Below are positions 34,736 to 43,289 of a stretch of DNA of 43,734 bases, piece after piece. The stretch is taken from the NCBI GenBank assembly GCA_024644085.1, contig JAHELS010000029.1, positions 1-43,734 of the forward strand. Reading direction: 5' to 3'. Source of the DNA: Rhodopirellula sp. (GTDB lineage: Bacteria > Planctomycetota > Planctomycetia > Pirellulales > Pirellulaceae). The notes beneath the pieces are model-generated. The model was not told where the DNA came from. It saw only the letters and a list, made by a program, of their open reading frames with translations, and ran no database searches. Within the stretch, counting starts at the first letter, position 1; each line of letters starts with the position of its first letter. The position numbers and the translations under genes were made by a program.

Positions 34736-37036
34736 TTACTCTTCCATTTGTTTGATCCACTGGCGGACCAGCGATGCGGCTTCAACGGGTACCAGCCGCC
34801 GGGAAACATTGGGCATGGCGATGCTCGGATCGGTTGCTTCGATTCGGTACATCAGAATCGATTCATCCGGCTTGCCCGGCACAATATCGAACGAGCGCCC
34901 GCCACTCCCGTGACCCGCGGCGACGGGCGTTTTCCAGATGCCCAGACGCTCAGCATCCATCTGGGTCAATCGCAGATCCAGACCCGAGGTGCGTGCCGTG
35001 CCGATCGGATTGTGACAGTGTGCGCAATTGACATGCAGCCACGTACGGGCCTGCGTCTTAACCTCTCCGGCACTTTCAACCGCGGATACTTTATGTTCCT
35101 CAAACCGCGGCCATGATTGAACGCTGTCGATGTGGGGCGCGCCGTCAAGAAACCCTTTGTCGGCCATCAACACCAATTGGTGACGCGCCCCGCGGCCGTC
35201 ATCGAATTCACGATTGAGATTTGCGGCGACTGGTCCGAGCGGAAAGAAGTCATCACCCTGCTGGTGGCAATTCAGACATTGGTTCGCATTAGGAATCTGG
35301 TACTTGTTCGTTCGACGCTTGCCGTCGAAGTGCGTCCAACTCACTTCGATCTCGCTTCCACCGAGCACGAGATCCGCGTCGCTCTGTTGATCGTTCCAAA
35401 GGTATGAAAATCCATACCATCCCTCATCTCGCCGCAGCTCGATGCGTGTCTCGAGCAATCGCCGGCCCTTGTCGGGATCGTCCATGTCATTTTGGTAAGC
35501 GAATGTCTTGGCGATGATCGTCCCGACGGGAAAGTCAAAAACACCCTCGTCCCGGTACTGGATACGCGTGCCGGCGGGCACTTTTACAAAACGGTACTTC
35601 GATGTGTAATCGCTGAATAACGCAGTGTTCAATTCATAGCGGAACACTCCCGCAGCCGGTTGCTGTGCCGCAAGATCGCCGACAAACAACTCGTATTGCG
35701 AAAGGTGCTTCTTTGCATCGCGATAGACTCGCACCGTTGAGGATGCGTTGGGCAAAACCACCTCGGGTACCGGGAGCGTCGTTTCGGCAAGTGGCGGGCG
35801 CGGAATCCGGTGCTCGGCCAGATCACGACGAATCTCGAATCTGCCCGCCAGGATATCCTGAGGATTGAGATGACCGTAATCAAAGTTGACGAAGGTCGCA
35901 GTGCCGTTGCGAACAATCGATGGAATCTGATTCGGCGCCGGCGCCGCGTCCACGAACTTCGTTGGATCGACAACGCCATCCCAAAGTATGTCCGGTAGTG
36001 TCCCGCCCAATACAGGTGCCAACAGAGTGCCGAATTCTCCCGCCGGGGCGTATCCGCTATTGGAAACTCGGTTGTCGTGAATCGAGATCGATTCGGGATA
36101 GGGATCGAAGACCTCGTCGTCTCGCATTTTTCGTTTCGCCCGATAGCTCAGCACGGCGATGCCACCGGTGCGATGATCGTGGACGTCGTTGTCAAAGACT
36201 TCGACCTCGTCGGTCGCCATGACCATCACGCCGGTTCCGGGCGGGACGGATGCAACAATGTTGCCCTTGGCTGCGAAATTCAGATGGTTGTTACCAGTGA
36301 CCGAATTTCGAAAGACGCGAACATGGTTTCCCGCGCTGATCTGCAAGCCGGGAAGATCAAACACGAGAATACCGGCGGTGTTGTTGGTGGTCTGATTGCC
36401 GAAAACGTCGGCGCCGACCGTGTTTTCAATTTCAATTCCGGCAACATTTCGTTCGGCGCGATTGTTTCGCACGATCACATTGCGGCATTGACCAACATAA
36501 ATTCCGGCGTCCGAAGCACCGATTGCCGTGCAAGTCTCCAGCAACACGTTTTCGCACTGGACCGGATAAATCCCGTACGCGCCGTTGGTGGGCTGTGGCG
36601 GTCCGGTCCACTCGACTCGCACGTCGCGAAATGTCACCCCACGAGCACCGAGTACCTTGATCCCATTTCCCGCGGTATCCTCAATCGCGAGTCCCTCGAC
36701 CAACAGGTTATCGCCGGTCGCCTCGATCCCCGCGCCGCCCGAGTCCTGCGCTTGAAACGAAAGCAACGTCTTTGCGCTCCCCGCGCCACGAATCGTCAAG
36801 TTACTCGTGGTGATGTCGAGTTGGCGATGCAGATGGTACGTGCCCGCCTCCAATTGAATCACGTCACCGGCGGCTGCATCGATCAGCCGCGATTGGAGTT
36901 CGTATTGAACGTCGGGAGTACAGGCAACGGTCGAGGTTCGAGGCTCCAGTTCAACGGATCGAACCGCACTGGCTGACATTGCAAAGAACAGCGTGAGGCA
37001 ATATCGGATCAAACAACTGGGTTGCCCACCGACCAT
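34736..37036 (-). CDS. Parallel beta-helix protein fused to SO2930/HNE_0200-type diheme cytochrome
   Basis: 766 aa, ATG 37036 with GGAG 8 nt upstream. Signal peptide about 8-26. Residues about 45-400 are a right-handed beta-helix, with stacked repeats such as NLTIRGAGSAKTL, NLLVEGLAIEDTAGNGIKVL and NVIVRNNRAERNVAGIEIEN; this matches TIGR03805. About 430-766 match TIGR03806 (SO2930/HNE_0200 family): FSDYTSKYRFVKVP, WNDQQSDADLV, two heme c sites CLNCH (587-591) and CAHCH (671-675), and a PGKPDESILMYRIEATDP end. These two families normally occur as neighbouring separate genes, so this is a fusion. It would act outside the cytoplasmic membrane, on a substrate unknown. The ALDH gene begins 1 nt after its stop. 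Confidence 0.87.
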   Translation of the reverse strand: MVGGQPSCLIRYCLTLFFAMSASAVRSVELEPRTSTVACTPDVQYELQSRLIDAAAGDVIQLEAGTYHLHRQLDITTSNLTIRGAGSAKTLLSFQAQDSGGAGIEATGDNLLVEGLAIEDTAGNGIKVLGARGVTFRDVRVEWTGPPQPTNGAYGIYPVQCENVLLETCTAIGASDAGIYVGQCRNVIVRNNRAERNVAGIEIENTVGADVFGNQTTNNTAGILVFDLPGLQISAGNHVRVFRNSVTGNNHLNFAAKGNIVASVPPGTGVMVMATDEVEVFDNDVHDHRTGGIAVLSYRAKRKMRDDEVFDPYPESISIHDNRVSNSGYAPAGEFGTLLAPVLGGTLPDILWDGVVDPTKFVDAAPAPNQIPSIVRNGTATFVNFDYGHLNPQDILAGRFEIRRDLAEHRIPRPPLAETTLPVPEVVLPNASSTVRVYRDAKKHLSQYELFVGDLAAQQPAAGVFRYELNTALFSDYTSKYRFVKVPAGTRIQYRDEGVFDFPVGTIIAKTFAYQNDMDDPDKGRRLLETRIELRRDEGWYGFSYLWNDQQSDADLVLGGSEIEVSWTHFDGKRRTNKYQIPNANQCLNCHQQGDDFFPLGPVAANLNREFDDGRGARHQLVLMADKGFLDGAPHIDSVQSWPRFEEHKVSAVESAGEVKTQARTWLHVNCAHCHNPIGTARTSGLDLRLTQMDAERLGIWKTPVAAGHGSGGRSFDIVPGKPDESILMYRIEATDPSIAMPNVSRRLVPVEAASLVRQWIKQMEE

Positions 37037-37240
37037 GGATCGTTCTCCAAGTGGAAACTCGCGGACGTGCGCAGGGGCGCAGCTTCGATGACCTCACCAA
37101 ATTTAGCGGGATCAGGGACGGCCCACCAATGATTGGGTTGTTCGCCCGCAGTTTGTCGGCGAAAAAGACCGTCAATATTCGATGCGACGAGACATGGGTC
37201 AGCCGGCCCGGCACAAAGTTCCCGGCCCGCGACACGACGA
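37037..37240. other. Spacer with short minus-strand reading frames
   Basis: 204 nt between the MaoC-like gene and the beta-helix gene. Two minus-strand frames are open through most of it, one reading PDPAKFGEVIEAAPLRTSAS, but neither has a complete start with ribosome-binding site and I recognise neither. Possibly the decayed remains of a gene. Confidence 0.35.
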
Positions 37241-37831
37241 CTATCTCGCCGGCAGAGTGCCCCGTTGCGACACTTCCTGGCCGGACAAACGCCTTGCCCG
37301 AGCCCGGCTTGCCACGAGGGTGACGAAGCGTCCGCGCTGGACAACCTTGCCGTGCTGGTTGAGCAACTGGCGAATCCAGGTCACTCGCCCGGCTCGCCGA
37401 CCGTGTTGTTGGATCTCCTCGATCTCAGTCTGGACCTGCACGCGGTCACCGAAAAAGATGGGAGCCTCGAATTGCCAGTCGGCGATCCCAACGAACGCCA
37501 GCGTGGCTGCGTTGGGGCGCTCGCTGCTCAAACCCGCCAATACGCCAAGCCCTAGCAAACCGTGCGCGACCGGCTTGCCAAAGGGCGAAGCGGCGCCGTC
37601 CTGAGTGTGAAGCGGATCGTGATCGCCAGTCAACGCGGCAAAGTCAGCCACGTCCTCGGCTGTGATTTCACGCCAATCGGTCGACCAGCGGTCGCCGACC
37701 TCGATGTCTTCGAGGTAAAGGGTTTCGGTGTCAGCGGATGTTTCCACGGTTCGCTTGCCTGGATGGGATAGCGAAAGAATCGACTCCGAACTCCGTCGCC
37801 GGGTCATGTTGGCTACAATCATGGCGTCCAT
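37241..37831 (-). CDS. MaoC-like hot-dog hydratase
   Basis: 196 aa from ATG 37831, preceded by GGGGAAG; another ATG at 37807 is possible and a longer frame to 37906 lacks support. After about 50 variable residues, the (R)-specific enoyl-CoA hydratase motif is plain: ITAEDVADFAALTGDHDPLH (catalytic Asp and His), then FGKPVAHGLLGLG. The back half (FEAPIFFGDRVQVQTEIEEI) completes the hot-dog fold. Such proteins hydrate trans-2-enoyl-CoA in fatty-acid or polyester metabolism. The C-terminus is basic. Same strand as the beta-helix/cytochrome, ALDH and DUF6868 genes; a joint function is inference. Confidence 0.87.
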   Translation of the reverse strand: MDAMIVANMTRRRSSESILSLSHPGKRTVETSADTETLYLEDIEVGDRWSTDWREITAEDVADFAALTGDHDPLHTQDGAASPFGKPVAHGLLGLGVLAGLSSERPNAATLAFVGIADWQFEAPIFFGDRVQVQTEIEEIQQHGRRAGRVTWIRQLLNQHGKVVQRGRFVTLVASRARARRLSGQEVSQRGTLPAR

Positions 37832-38028
37832 CACGCTTCCCCAATAGAGCCCTTTCGGGTTCAATCGGCAAACAATCTCGAATTGTCCGGAGAATGCCGC
37901 GATCAAAAAACCTCCGGTAAATGGGTAATTTAGGTGGTTTTTGCAGCATTCGACGCATCACCTTGGGCACTTGCCCTTGGAAAGAGCGACTCGTCGATTC
38001 ATCGAACCTCTCTTTTTGGAGCATTTCC

Positions 38029-39237
38029 ATGCCGCATCGCTCAATCGTCTGGTTCCTGAGCGTCGCAATCTGTCCGATCGCCAACCTGGTCGCTGGCGAT
38101 TCCGCCCCCATCACATTCAGCGTCCGCATGTTGGCTCTCGACGCGAATGAGGGGATCGCCGCAGGCGATATCGATGGCGACGGAAAGATGGATCTGGTGG
38201 CGGGTCGCAATTGGTACCGCGGCGGAGATTGGGCGCCTCGTCCGCTGCGCACGATCGAGGATTGGAACGGCTACGTGGAAAGCAATGGCGACTACCTCTT
38301 TGACATCAATGGTGACGGACGATTGGACGTAATCGCCGGGTCGTTCAAGCCGACGGAAGTTTATTGGTACGAGAACCCGGGCGACGAAGCGTTACGACTT
38401 GGCAAACTTTGGCCCCAGAGATTGCTGGTCGATACCGGCAACACCGCCAACGAAGGCCAACTCATGCACGACATCGACGGTGACGGTCGGCCGGAGTGGA
38501 TTGTCAACAGTTGGCTCAAGGACGTCCCGATGGTGATTTGGCGGCTGGTCGACAAACCCGAGGGCTCGCCATCGGACGGAGAAAAGAAAGCGTCGCCCGA
38601 CGGCGGTGCGATCTGTGAAATGGTGCCGCACCAACTCGGTGAGAAGGGCAACGGACACGGATTGGCGGTGGGCGACATCAGCGGTGATGGACGCACGGAT
38701 GTGCTCGCTGGCCAAGGTTGGTATGAGCAACCGGACGATAATCCCTGGGGACAACCATGGAAGTTCCATCGCCACTGGGACCTGCATGCCAGCGTACCGA
38801 TGATCGTCACCGACCTGGATAAAGATGGCGACGGCGACTTAATCATCGGCAACGGTCATGACTACGGGTTGTTCTGGTGGCAAAACAACGGTCGAGACGA
38901 AAACGGAAAGATCCAATGGGCCGAGCACGAGATCGATCGCAGCTACAGCCAGCCTCATACGCTTGCGTGGCGAGATCTCGATGGGGATGGAAGTGGCGAA
39001 TTGATCACGGGCAAACGATACTTTGGTCACAACGGTCGGGATCCCGGCGGCATGGAAATGCCCTGCCTGTACTACTACCAATGGGATCCCAAGGCAAAGG
39101 AGTTCACGCGCTACACAATCGATGAAGGGCATGTCGGTTGCGGGCTTCAAATTGTCACCACCGATTTGAACGGCGATGATAAAACGGATATCGCCGTTGC
39201 TGGAAAAAGCGGCACCTATCTTTTGCTTGCCCAATGA
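38029..39237 (+). CDS. Exported FG-GAP/VCBS repeat protein
   Basis: 402 aa from ATG 38029, preceded by GGAG 8 nt upstream and opening the signal peptide MPHRSIVWFLSVAICPIANL; an earlier in-frame ATG at 37921 has no signal. Seven calcium-binding-like loops repeat along the chain: DIDGDGKMDLVAG (48-60), DINGDGRLDVIAG, DIDGDGRPEW, DISGDGRTDVLAG, DLDKDGDGDLIIG, DLDGDGSGELITG and DLNGDDKTDIAVAG. This is the seven-bladed propeller pattern of integrin-alpha-like FG-GAP proteins. Secreted or surface protein of unknown ligand. Its stop overlaps the next ATG as ATGA, so the neighbouring cytosolic MazG-like gene is translationally coupled. Confidence 0.88.
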   Translation: MPHRSIVWFLSVAICPIANLVAGDSAPITFSVRMLALDANEGIAAGDIDGDGKMDLVAGRNWYRGGDWAPRPLRTIEDWNGYVESNGDYLFDINGDGRLDVIAGSFKPTEVYWYENPGDEALRLGKLWPQRLLVDTGNTANEGQLMHDIDGDGRPEWIVNSWLKDVPMVIWRLVDKPEGSPSDGEKKASPDGGAICEMVPHQLGEKGNGHGLAVGDISGDGRTDVLAGQGWYEQPDDNPWGQPWKFHRHWDLHASVPMIVTDLDKDGDGDLIIGNGHDYGLFWWQNNGRDENGKIQWAEHEIDRSYSQPHTLAWRDLDGDGSGELITGKRYFGHNGRDPGGMEMPCLYYYQWDPKAKEFTRYTIDEGHVGCGLQIVTTDLNGDDKTDIAVAGKSGTYLLLAQ

Positions 39238-39584
39238 CCGACCTTCCGGACAACTCGTCGATTACGATCCGCGAAGCCCAGGCCCAGGTGGACCACTGGA
39301 TCCATTCGGTCGGGGTGCGGTACTTCGATGAGATGACAAATCTTGCGCAACTTGTCGAGGAAGTCGGCGAGGTCGCACGAATCTTGTCGCGCACCTGCGG
39401 CGAGCAATCGTGCAAGGCGGGCGAATCCCCGGGCGACCTGGCCGATGAGTTGGCCGATGTCTTGTTCGTGACGATATGCCTTGCCAATCAATCGGGAATC
39501 GACCTGGCGGACGCTTTACGGAAAAACCTCGAAAAGAAAACGAAGCGGGATGCGACGCGTCATCTCACGAATGAAAAACTTTAA
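39234..39584 (+). CDS. MazG-like nucleotide pyrophosphohydrolase
   Basis: 116 aa. The all-alpha NTP-PPase motif is intact: EEVGE at 42-46 and ELAD at 72-75 (EExxE, spacer 25, ExxD), the Mg2+-binding acidic residues. The remaining helices (QVDHWIHSVGVRYFDEMTNL, then SGIDLADALRKNLEKKTKR) fit single-domain MazG-like enzymes that hydrolyse non-canonical NTPs to NMP and PPi in the cytosol. Translation overlaps the FG-GAP gene by 4 nt. The next gene, DUF1080, begins 15 nt later. Confidence 0.92.
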   Translation: MTDLPDNSSITIREAQAQVDHWIHSVGVRYFDEMTNLAQLVEEVGEVARILSRTCGEQSCKAGESPGDLADELADVLFVTICLANQSGIDLADALRKNLEKKTKRDATRHLTNEKL

Positions 39585-39599
39585 CAAACGGTTCCGATC

Positions 39600-40322
39600 A
39601 TGCTGCGAGTTGTTCTGAATTGCGTCGGGCTTGTTGCAATCGCCTCGGTGGTGTGCGCGGGCGAGAGCGAAGTCCTGTTTGATGGCTCGAACACCGATCA
39701 CTGGGAGTTCCGCGACGGTGCCTGGGTCATCGAGGACGACGGATCCCTCAGTTGCCGAATGGAAGAGGTCCGCCAGAAAAACGGCCAGGTACGTACGAAG
39801 GGAATGGGTTACCTATGGACCCGCGAGAATTTCGACAACTTTGAGTTGACGCTCGACTACACACTCTCCGAAAGTGCCAACAGCGGTGTCTTCTTTCGCA
39901 CCGATCCCGATAACCCAGTTCAGGGTGGATTCGAGATTCAGTTGATCGATGATCTCGGATACCAAAAAGCCAAAGGCAAGAAAGATCCCAAGAACCTCAA
40001 CGGCGCTTTCTATGACTGTCAAGCGGCAATCGCGGATCCGGCGAAACCAACGGGGCAGTGGAACAATTTGAAACTGACATGCGACGGCCCGCACATGCGC
40101 GTTGAAATCAACGGGCAAGTGGTCAACGAAGTCAACATCGACCACTGGGACACCGCCAACAAGAATCCCGACGGAACTGAGAACAAGTTCAAGACGGCAC
40201 TCAAGGATTTGCCCCGGAGGGGTCGCATTGGATTTCAAAACCACGGCCAGGTGGTTTGGTTTCGCGACATCTCGATTCGCCGCCTCGATGCTGAACCCAA
40301 CGAGCACCGCGAACTGAAATAG
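39600..40322 (+). CDS. Secreted DUF1080 protein
   Basis: 240 aa, ATG 39600. Signal peptide about 1-20 (VVLNCVGLVAIASVVCA). A single DUF1080 domain fills the rest: EVLFDGSNTDHWEF, YLWTRENFDNFELTLDYTLS, SANSGVFFRTD, GGFEIQLIDDLG, NLKLTCDGPHMRVEINGQVV, GRIGFQNHGQVVWFRDISI. Family members have the concanavalin fold and are linked to 3-keto-disaccharide hydrolysis. It differs from the 486-aa DUF1080 protein at 20667-22127 in lacking a tail and the extra N-terminal module. Last gene of the plus-strand run; it converges with the desaturase gene 28 nt away. Confidence 0.93.
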   Translation: MLRVVLNCVGLVAIASVVCAGESEVLFDGSNTDHWEFRDGAWVIEDDGSLSCRMEEVRQKNGQVRTKGMGYLWTRENFDNFELTLDYTLSESANSGVFFRTDPDNPVQGGFEIQLIDDLGYQKAKGKKDPKNLNGAFYDCQAAIADPAKPTGQWNNLKLTCDGPHMRVEINGQVVNEVNIDHWDTANKNPDGTENKFKTALKDLPRRGRIGFQNHGQVVWFRDISIRRLDAEPNEHRELK

Positions 40323-40350
40323 TGCTCAGAAGCGTCTGGGACCGAAACCG

Positions 40351-41943
40351 TTAATCCGCGGTTGTTCCGACGGCGCACTGACTCGACGCATCGGACCCGA
40401 AGGGCTGTTCACGGCCGCTGGTCGCCTCGTCGATGAAGGACGTGTCGAGTCCGAGATCCTGAAGCAATAACCGGCTGGTGATGCGGCTCGATTCGTAAAT
40501 CACTGGCAATCCGCTGCCCGGATGCGTGCCACCACCGACGAGGTAGAGTCCGTCGATTTCTTCGAATCGATTGTGGGGCCGCTTGTGCAACATTTGGCCG
40601 AGGTTATGCGCGAGGTTGAATGTTGCTCCCCGATAGATCGCATACTGATCTTGCCAATCGGCCGGGGTAATACGGTGCTCGACACGGATGCGACTGCGAA
40701 TGTCATTGATTCCGATCTCGCAAAGTTTGTCGAGGATCAGCTCGCGGTACCTGTCTGATTCGACCGACCAATCGACATTGTTGTGCTGGTGCGTAACGGG
40801 GACCAGAACGTACAGCGAGCTGTGACCCGCCGGCGCGAGCGTCACATCGGTCACGCTCGCGTTCTGGAGATAAAATGACGGATCTTCGCTCAGCACATGT
40901 TCATGTTCGATCTCACGCAGGTTGCTTTCGTAGTCGCGGCTGATGTGAATGTTGTGATGGGGCAATTGGTCGTAGATGCCCTCGATCCCCAGGTAAAGCA
41001 TGAAGGTGCTGCAGGAATACTTTTTCTGGCTCAGCTTTTCGTCACTCCATCGACGCCGGTTGTGATTGGGAATCGTTTTCGAAATCCAGTCCGCGAAGTC
41101 GGCGTTGACGACAAAGGCGTCCGCCTCATAGTGGTCAGCGCTGGTTTGAACCGCTTCTAAGCGTCGGCCGCACATCGTGACTGAGGTGACAGGTTCATTC
41201 AGGCGAACCGTCACACCCATTTCCCGTGCGATATCTGCCATCCGCTCGCTGACTCGACCACAGCCCCCCTCGGGATGCCAAACCCCGTGTTCGTATTCGA
41301 GAAACGAGAGGATGCTAAACAGGCTGGGACACCGGAACGGCGACATTCCGAGGTACTTGGATTGAAACGCAAACGCAATGACCAGCCGCGGATCGCTAAA
41401 GTATCGTTCGAGTTCACCGCCGAGCGACCGCAACGGATGCAAATGCTTCACGGCTGCCAAAACCGACGGCCGCAGCAGATCGACAATGGAACTGAAGGGT
41501 GACTCGAGAATCGGGCGAAACTTTTCCAACTTGACCCGGTTGTCGTCGAGATACCGCTGTAAGGCACCAACATCCTGCGGCGCAAAGCGGGCGATCTGGC
41601 GATCCATCGCGTCGACATCCCTCGTGCAATCCAATACGCCGCCGCCACCAAAGGTCAACCGATACTGTGGATCGAGACGCACCATCGGCACCTCGCGCAT
41701 CAGATCCCTGCCGACCGAGCGGAATATCTCCGTCAGAACTCGCGGATAGAGAAAAAATGTTGGCCCACAATCAAACCGGAAGCCGTCGATCTCGATCGAC
41801 GAGGTACGCCCGCCGACACGATCGCGTCGTTCAAGCAACGTGACATCACAACCGGCGCCGGCTAGCTGCATCGCCGCGGCCAACCCACCCGGTCCCGCAC
41901 CGACAACAACGACTTTTCGCGGTGCGACCACCATTTTCCCCAA
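40351..41943 (-). CDS. CrtI/CrtN-type carotenoid (phytoene) desaturase-family oxidoreductase
   Basis: 530 aa. FAD-binding dinucleotide motif VVVVGAGPGGLAAAMQLAGA (11-30) with the acidic E38 at the end of strand 2, then RVGGRTSSIEIDGFRFDCGP typical of the phytoene desaturase family. The C-terminal FAD motif DGLYLVGGGTHPGSGLPVIY is also present. The family desaturates or oxidises C30/C40 carotenoid precursors; planctomycetes make C30 carotenoids from squalene-related precursors, so this may be one of their desaturases or oxidases, but the substrate cannot be read. Start at ATG 41943 or 41934. It probably shares a transcript with the upstream membrane-protein gene (26-nt gap). Confidence 0.88.
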   Translation of the reverse strand: MGKMVVAPRKVVVVGAGPGGLAAAMQLAGAGCDVTLLERRDRVGGRTSSIEIDGFRFDCGPTFFLYPRVLTEIFRSVGRDLMREVPMVRLDPQYRLTFGGGGVLDCTRDVDAMDRQIARFAPQDVGALQRYLDDNRVKLEKFRPILESPFSSIVDLLRPSVLAAVKHLHPLRSLGGELERYFSDPRLVIAFAFQSKYLGMSPFRCPSLFSILSFLEYEHGVWHPEGGCGRVSERMADIAREMGVTVRLNEPVTSVTMCGRRLEAVQTSADHYEADAFVVNADFADWISKTIPNHNRRRWSDEKLSQKKYSCSTFMLYLGIEGIYDQLPHHNIHISRDYESNLREIEHEHVLSEDPSFYLQNASVTDVTLAPAGHSSLYVLVPVTHQHNNVDWSVESDRYRELILDKLCEIGINDIRSRIRVEHRITPADWQDQYAIYRGATFNLAHNLGQMLHKRPHNRFEEIDGLYLVGGGTHPGSGLPVIYESSRITSRLLLQDLGLDTSFIDEATSGREQPFGSDASSQCAVGTTAD

Positions 41944-41969
41944 CGAAAGTTAGTCCAACGGGCAATGCG

Positions 41970-42668
41970 CTAGTAGGTTCCCTCGCGGGCACCACGCTCG
42001 ATTTCTCGTCGCACAATTGCGTCGATTTTTACATCCTCGAACAACTCGTCGGGAACCTCGGCACGATCGGCCAGCAACCTCGCCCGATGGATCACGTCGT
42101 CGACCTTCGTCTGTTCGAGCGGTTGCAGAAGACTGTATCCGCGAGGGCTTTCATCCGCCTGGCGAACCGGCCCGAGGACGTCCTGGAAATCAAAAGATGT
42201 GACGTTACCGAGTTCGACCGCACGCTTGACCCGTGAGAGTTGACGTAGCGAGTCAACGTCCGCGCCGTCCGGGGATTCCTTTTTCAAGAACGCTTCGATC
42301 GCCTGAATCTCACCCCACTGGATCACCGGTAAGCGTTGCAGGCGCTGCATGATACCGGCGGCCTGCCAGTTTTCGTACTTGCCCGCCTCGAGGTCTTCGG
42401 CGAGGCTTTCGACTTCCGTTAGCACAGCCTTCTTGGTTCGCGGATCGAGCAAGCTCTGTTCAATTTCGGCAATGTAGGTGCCACGCAGCGTCCGGACTGC
42501 CAATTCAGTTCGTTTTTGGAACAACAACCAGGTCGAAAAGGCACAGACGACGAATCCAACAATCCCCATCAACGCCGTGGCGGCAAGGATGGCCGGCATG
42601 CACCCGGGACCCTGGTCGTCGGATGCTGATTCGGTTTCCGGCCGATCGGTTTCGGGAGCGTCCGTCAC
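41970..42668 (-). CDS. Single-pass membrane protein of unknown function
   Basis: 232 aa. An acidic N-terminus (about 1-22), one hydrophobic segment at about 24-50 (MPAILAATALMGIVGFVVCA), then a helical, charged soluble domain to the end. That domain has LLDPRTKKAVLTEVESLAED and MQRLQRLPVIQWGEIQAIEA. I recognise no catalytic motif. It lies between greA and the desaturase gene with small gaps, so cotranscription with one or both is likely. Confidence 0.78.
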   Translation of the reverse strand: MTDAPETDRPETESASDDQGPGCMPAILAATALMGIVGFVVCAFSTWLLFQKRTELAVRTLRGTYIAEIEQSLLDPRTKKAVLTEVESLAEDLEAGKYENWQAAGIMQRLQRLPVIQWGEIQAIEAFLKKESPDGADVDSLRQLSRVKRAVELGNVTSFDFQDVLGPVRQADESPRGYSLLQPLEQTKVDDVIHRARLLADRAEVPDELFEDVKIDAIVRREIERGAREGTY

Positions 42669-42714
42669 AAGTGGAATTCATCGCGTATGGAGAGAATGAG
42701 CGGAATGGTCAGGT

Positions 42715-43194
42715 TCAACCAACAAACTCGATTTTCAGAATCTTGAACTGCAACTTTCCGGCCGGGACTTCGACCTCGGCGGTCTCTCCGACTTTTTTGC
42801 CGATCAAGCCTTGGCCGAAGGGGCTCGTCACGAGAATTTTTCCCGAGTCGTAGTCCTCTTCTCCGGCACCGACGAGCGTGAATTGTTCTTCGTCTCCGTA
42901 CGCCACATCCTCGACCGTCACGGTGCAACCAAAAACGACTTCGTCCTTGGGCAATTGCGAGGGGTCAACGATGGATGCTCGCGCGATCTTGTCTTTCAGC
43001 TCGTTGATCTTTGCCATCATCATGCCCTGGTTCTCCCTCTGGGCGTGATACTCGGCGTTTTCCTTGAGGTCGCCCTCGGCGCGCGCTTCGGCAATTTTCT
43101 CGGTGATCTTCGGCAACTCTTCGTTTTCGAGCCGATTGATCTCAGCCTTGATCTTGTTGTAACCGTCCCTGGTCATGGGCACTGAATCAATCAT
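42715..43194 (-). CDS. greA: Transcription elongation factor GreA
   Basis: 159 aa, the usual GreA length. The N-terminal coiled coil carries the tip with the conserved acidic pair: [20 protein letters not shown]. The C-terminal FKBP-like globular domain ends [32 protein letters not shown]. It binds RNA polymerase in the secondary channel and stimulates cleavage of backtracked transcripts. M1 (MIDSVPMT) aligns with E. coli GreA. AAAGG lies about 12 nt upstream. A perfect 14-bp palindrome lies 30-43 bp before the start. Confidence 0.97.
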   Translation of the reverse strand: MIDSVPMTRDGYNKIKAEINRLENEELPKITEKIAEARAEGDLKENAEYHAQRENQGMMMAKINELKDKIARASIVDPSQLPKDEVVFGCTVTVEDVAYGDEEQFTLVGAGEEDYDSGKILVTSPFGQGLIGKKVGETAEVEVPAGKLQFKILKIEFVG

Positions 43195-43223
43195 CGCTAA
43201 TGAACCTTTCTCGCTTGGCGTAC

Positions 43224-43237
43224 TCGATCAAGATCGA
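43224..43237. promoter_or_regulatory. 14-bp palindrome before greA
   Basis: TCGATC-AA-GATCGA at 43224-43237 is a perfect 6-bp inverted repeat with a 2-bp centre, between the terminator and the greA start. It could be an operator; no other evidence. Confidence 0.35.
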
Positions 43238-43248
43238 TACTGCTGGCC

Positions 43249-43289
43249 AAAAAAAGAAAACCTTTCCCACGGTTGTGAGGGAAAGGTTT
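43249..43289 (-). terminator. Rho-independent terminator of the right-edge gene
   Basis: AAACCTTTCCC (43258-43268) and GGGAAAGGTTT (43279-43289) form a perfect 11-bp stem with a 10-nt loop. Read on the minus strand the stem runs into a T-rich stretch (43257 down to 43249), so it terminates transcription coming from the right and insulates greA. On the plus strand only a shorter T run follows. Confidence 0.85.

Noticed and set aside
36077-36976. 299-codon plus-strand open frame
   Set aside because: Antisense to the beta-helix part of the fusion gene; repetitive appearance simply mirrors the repeats on the coding strand.
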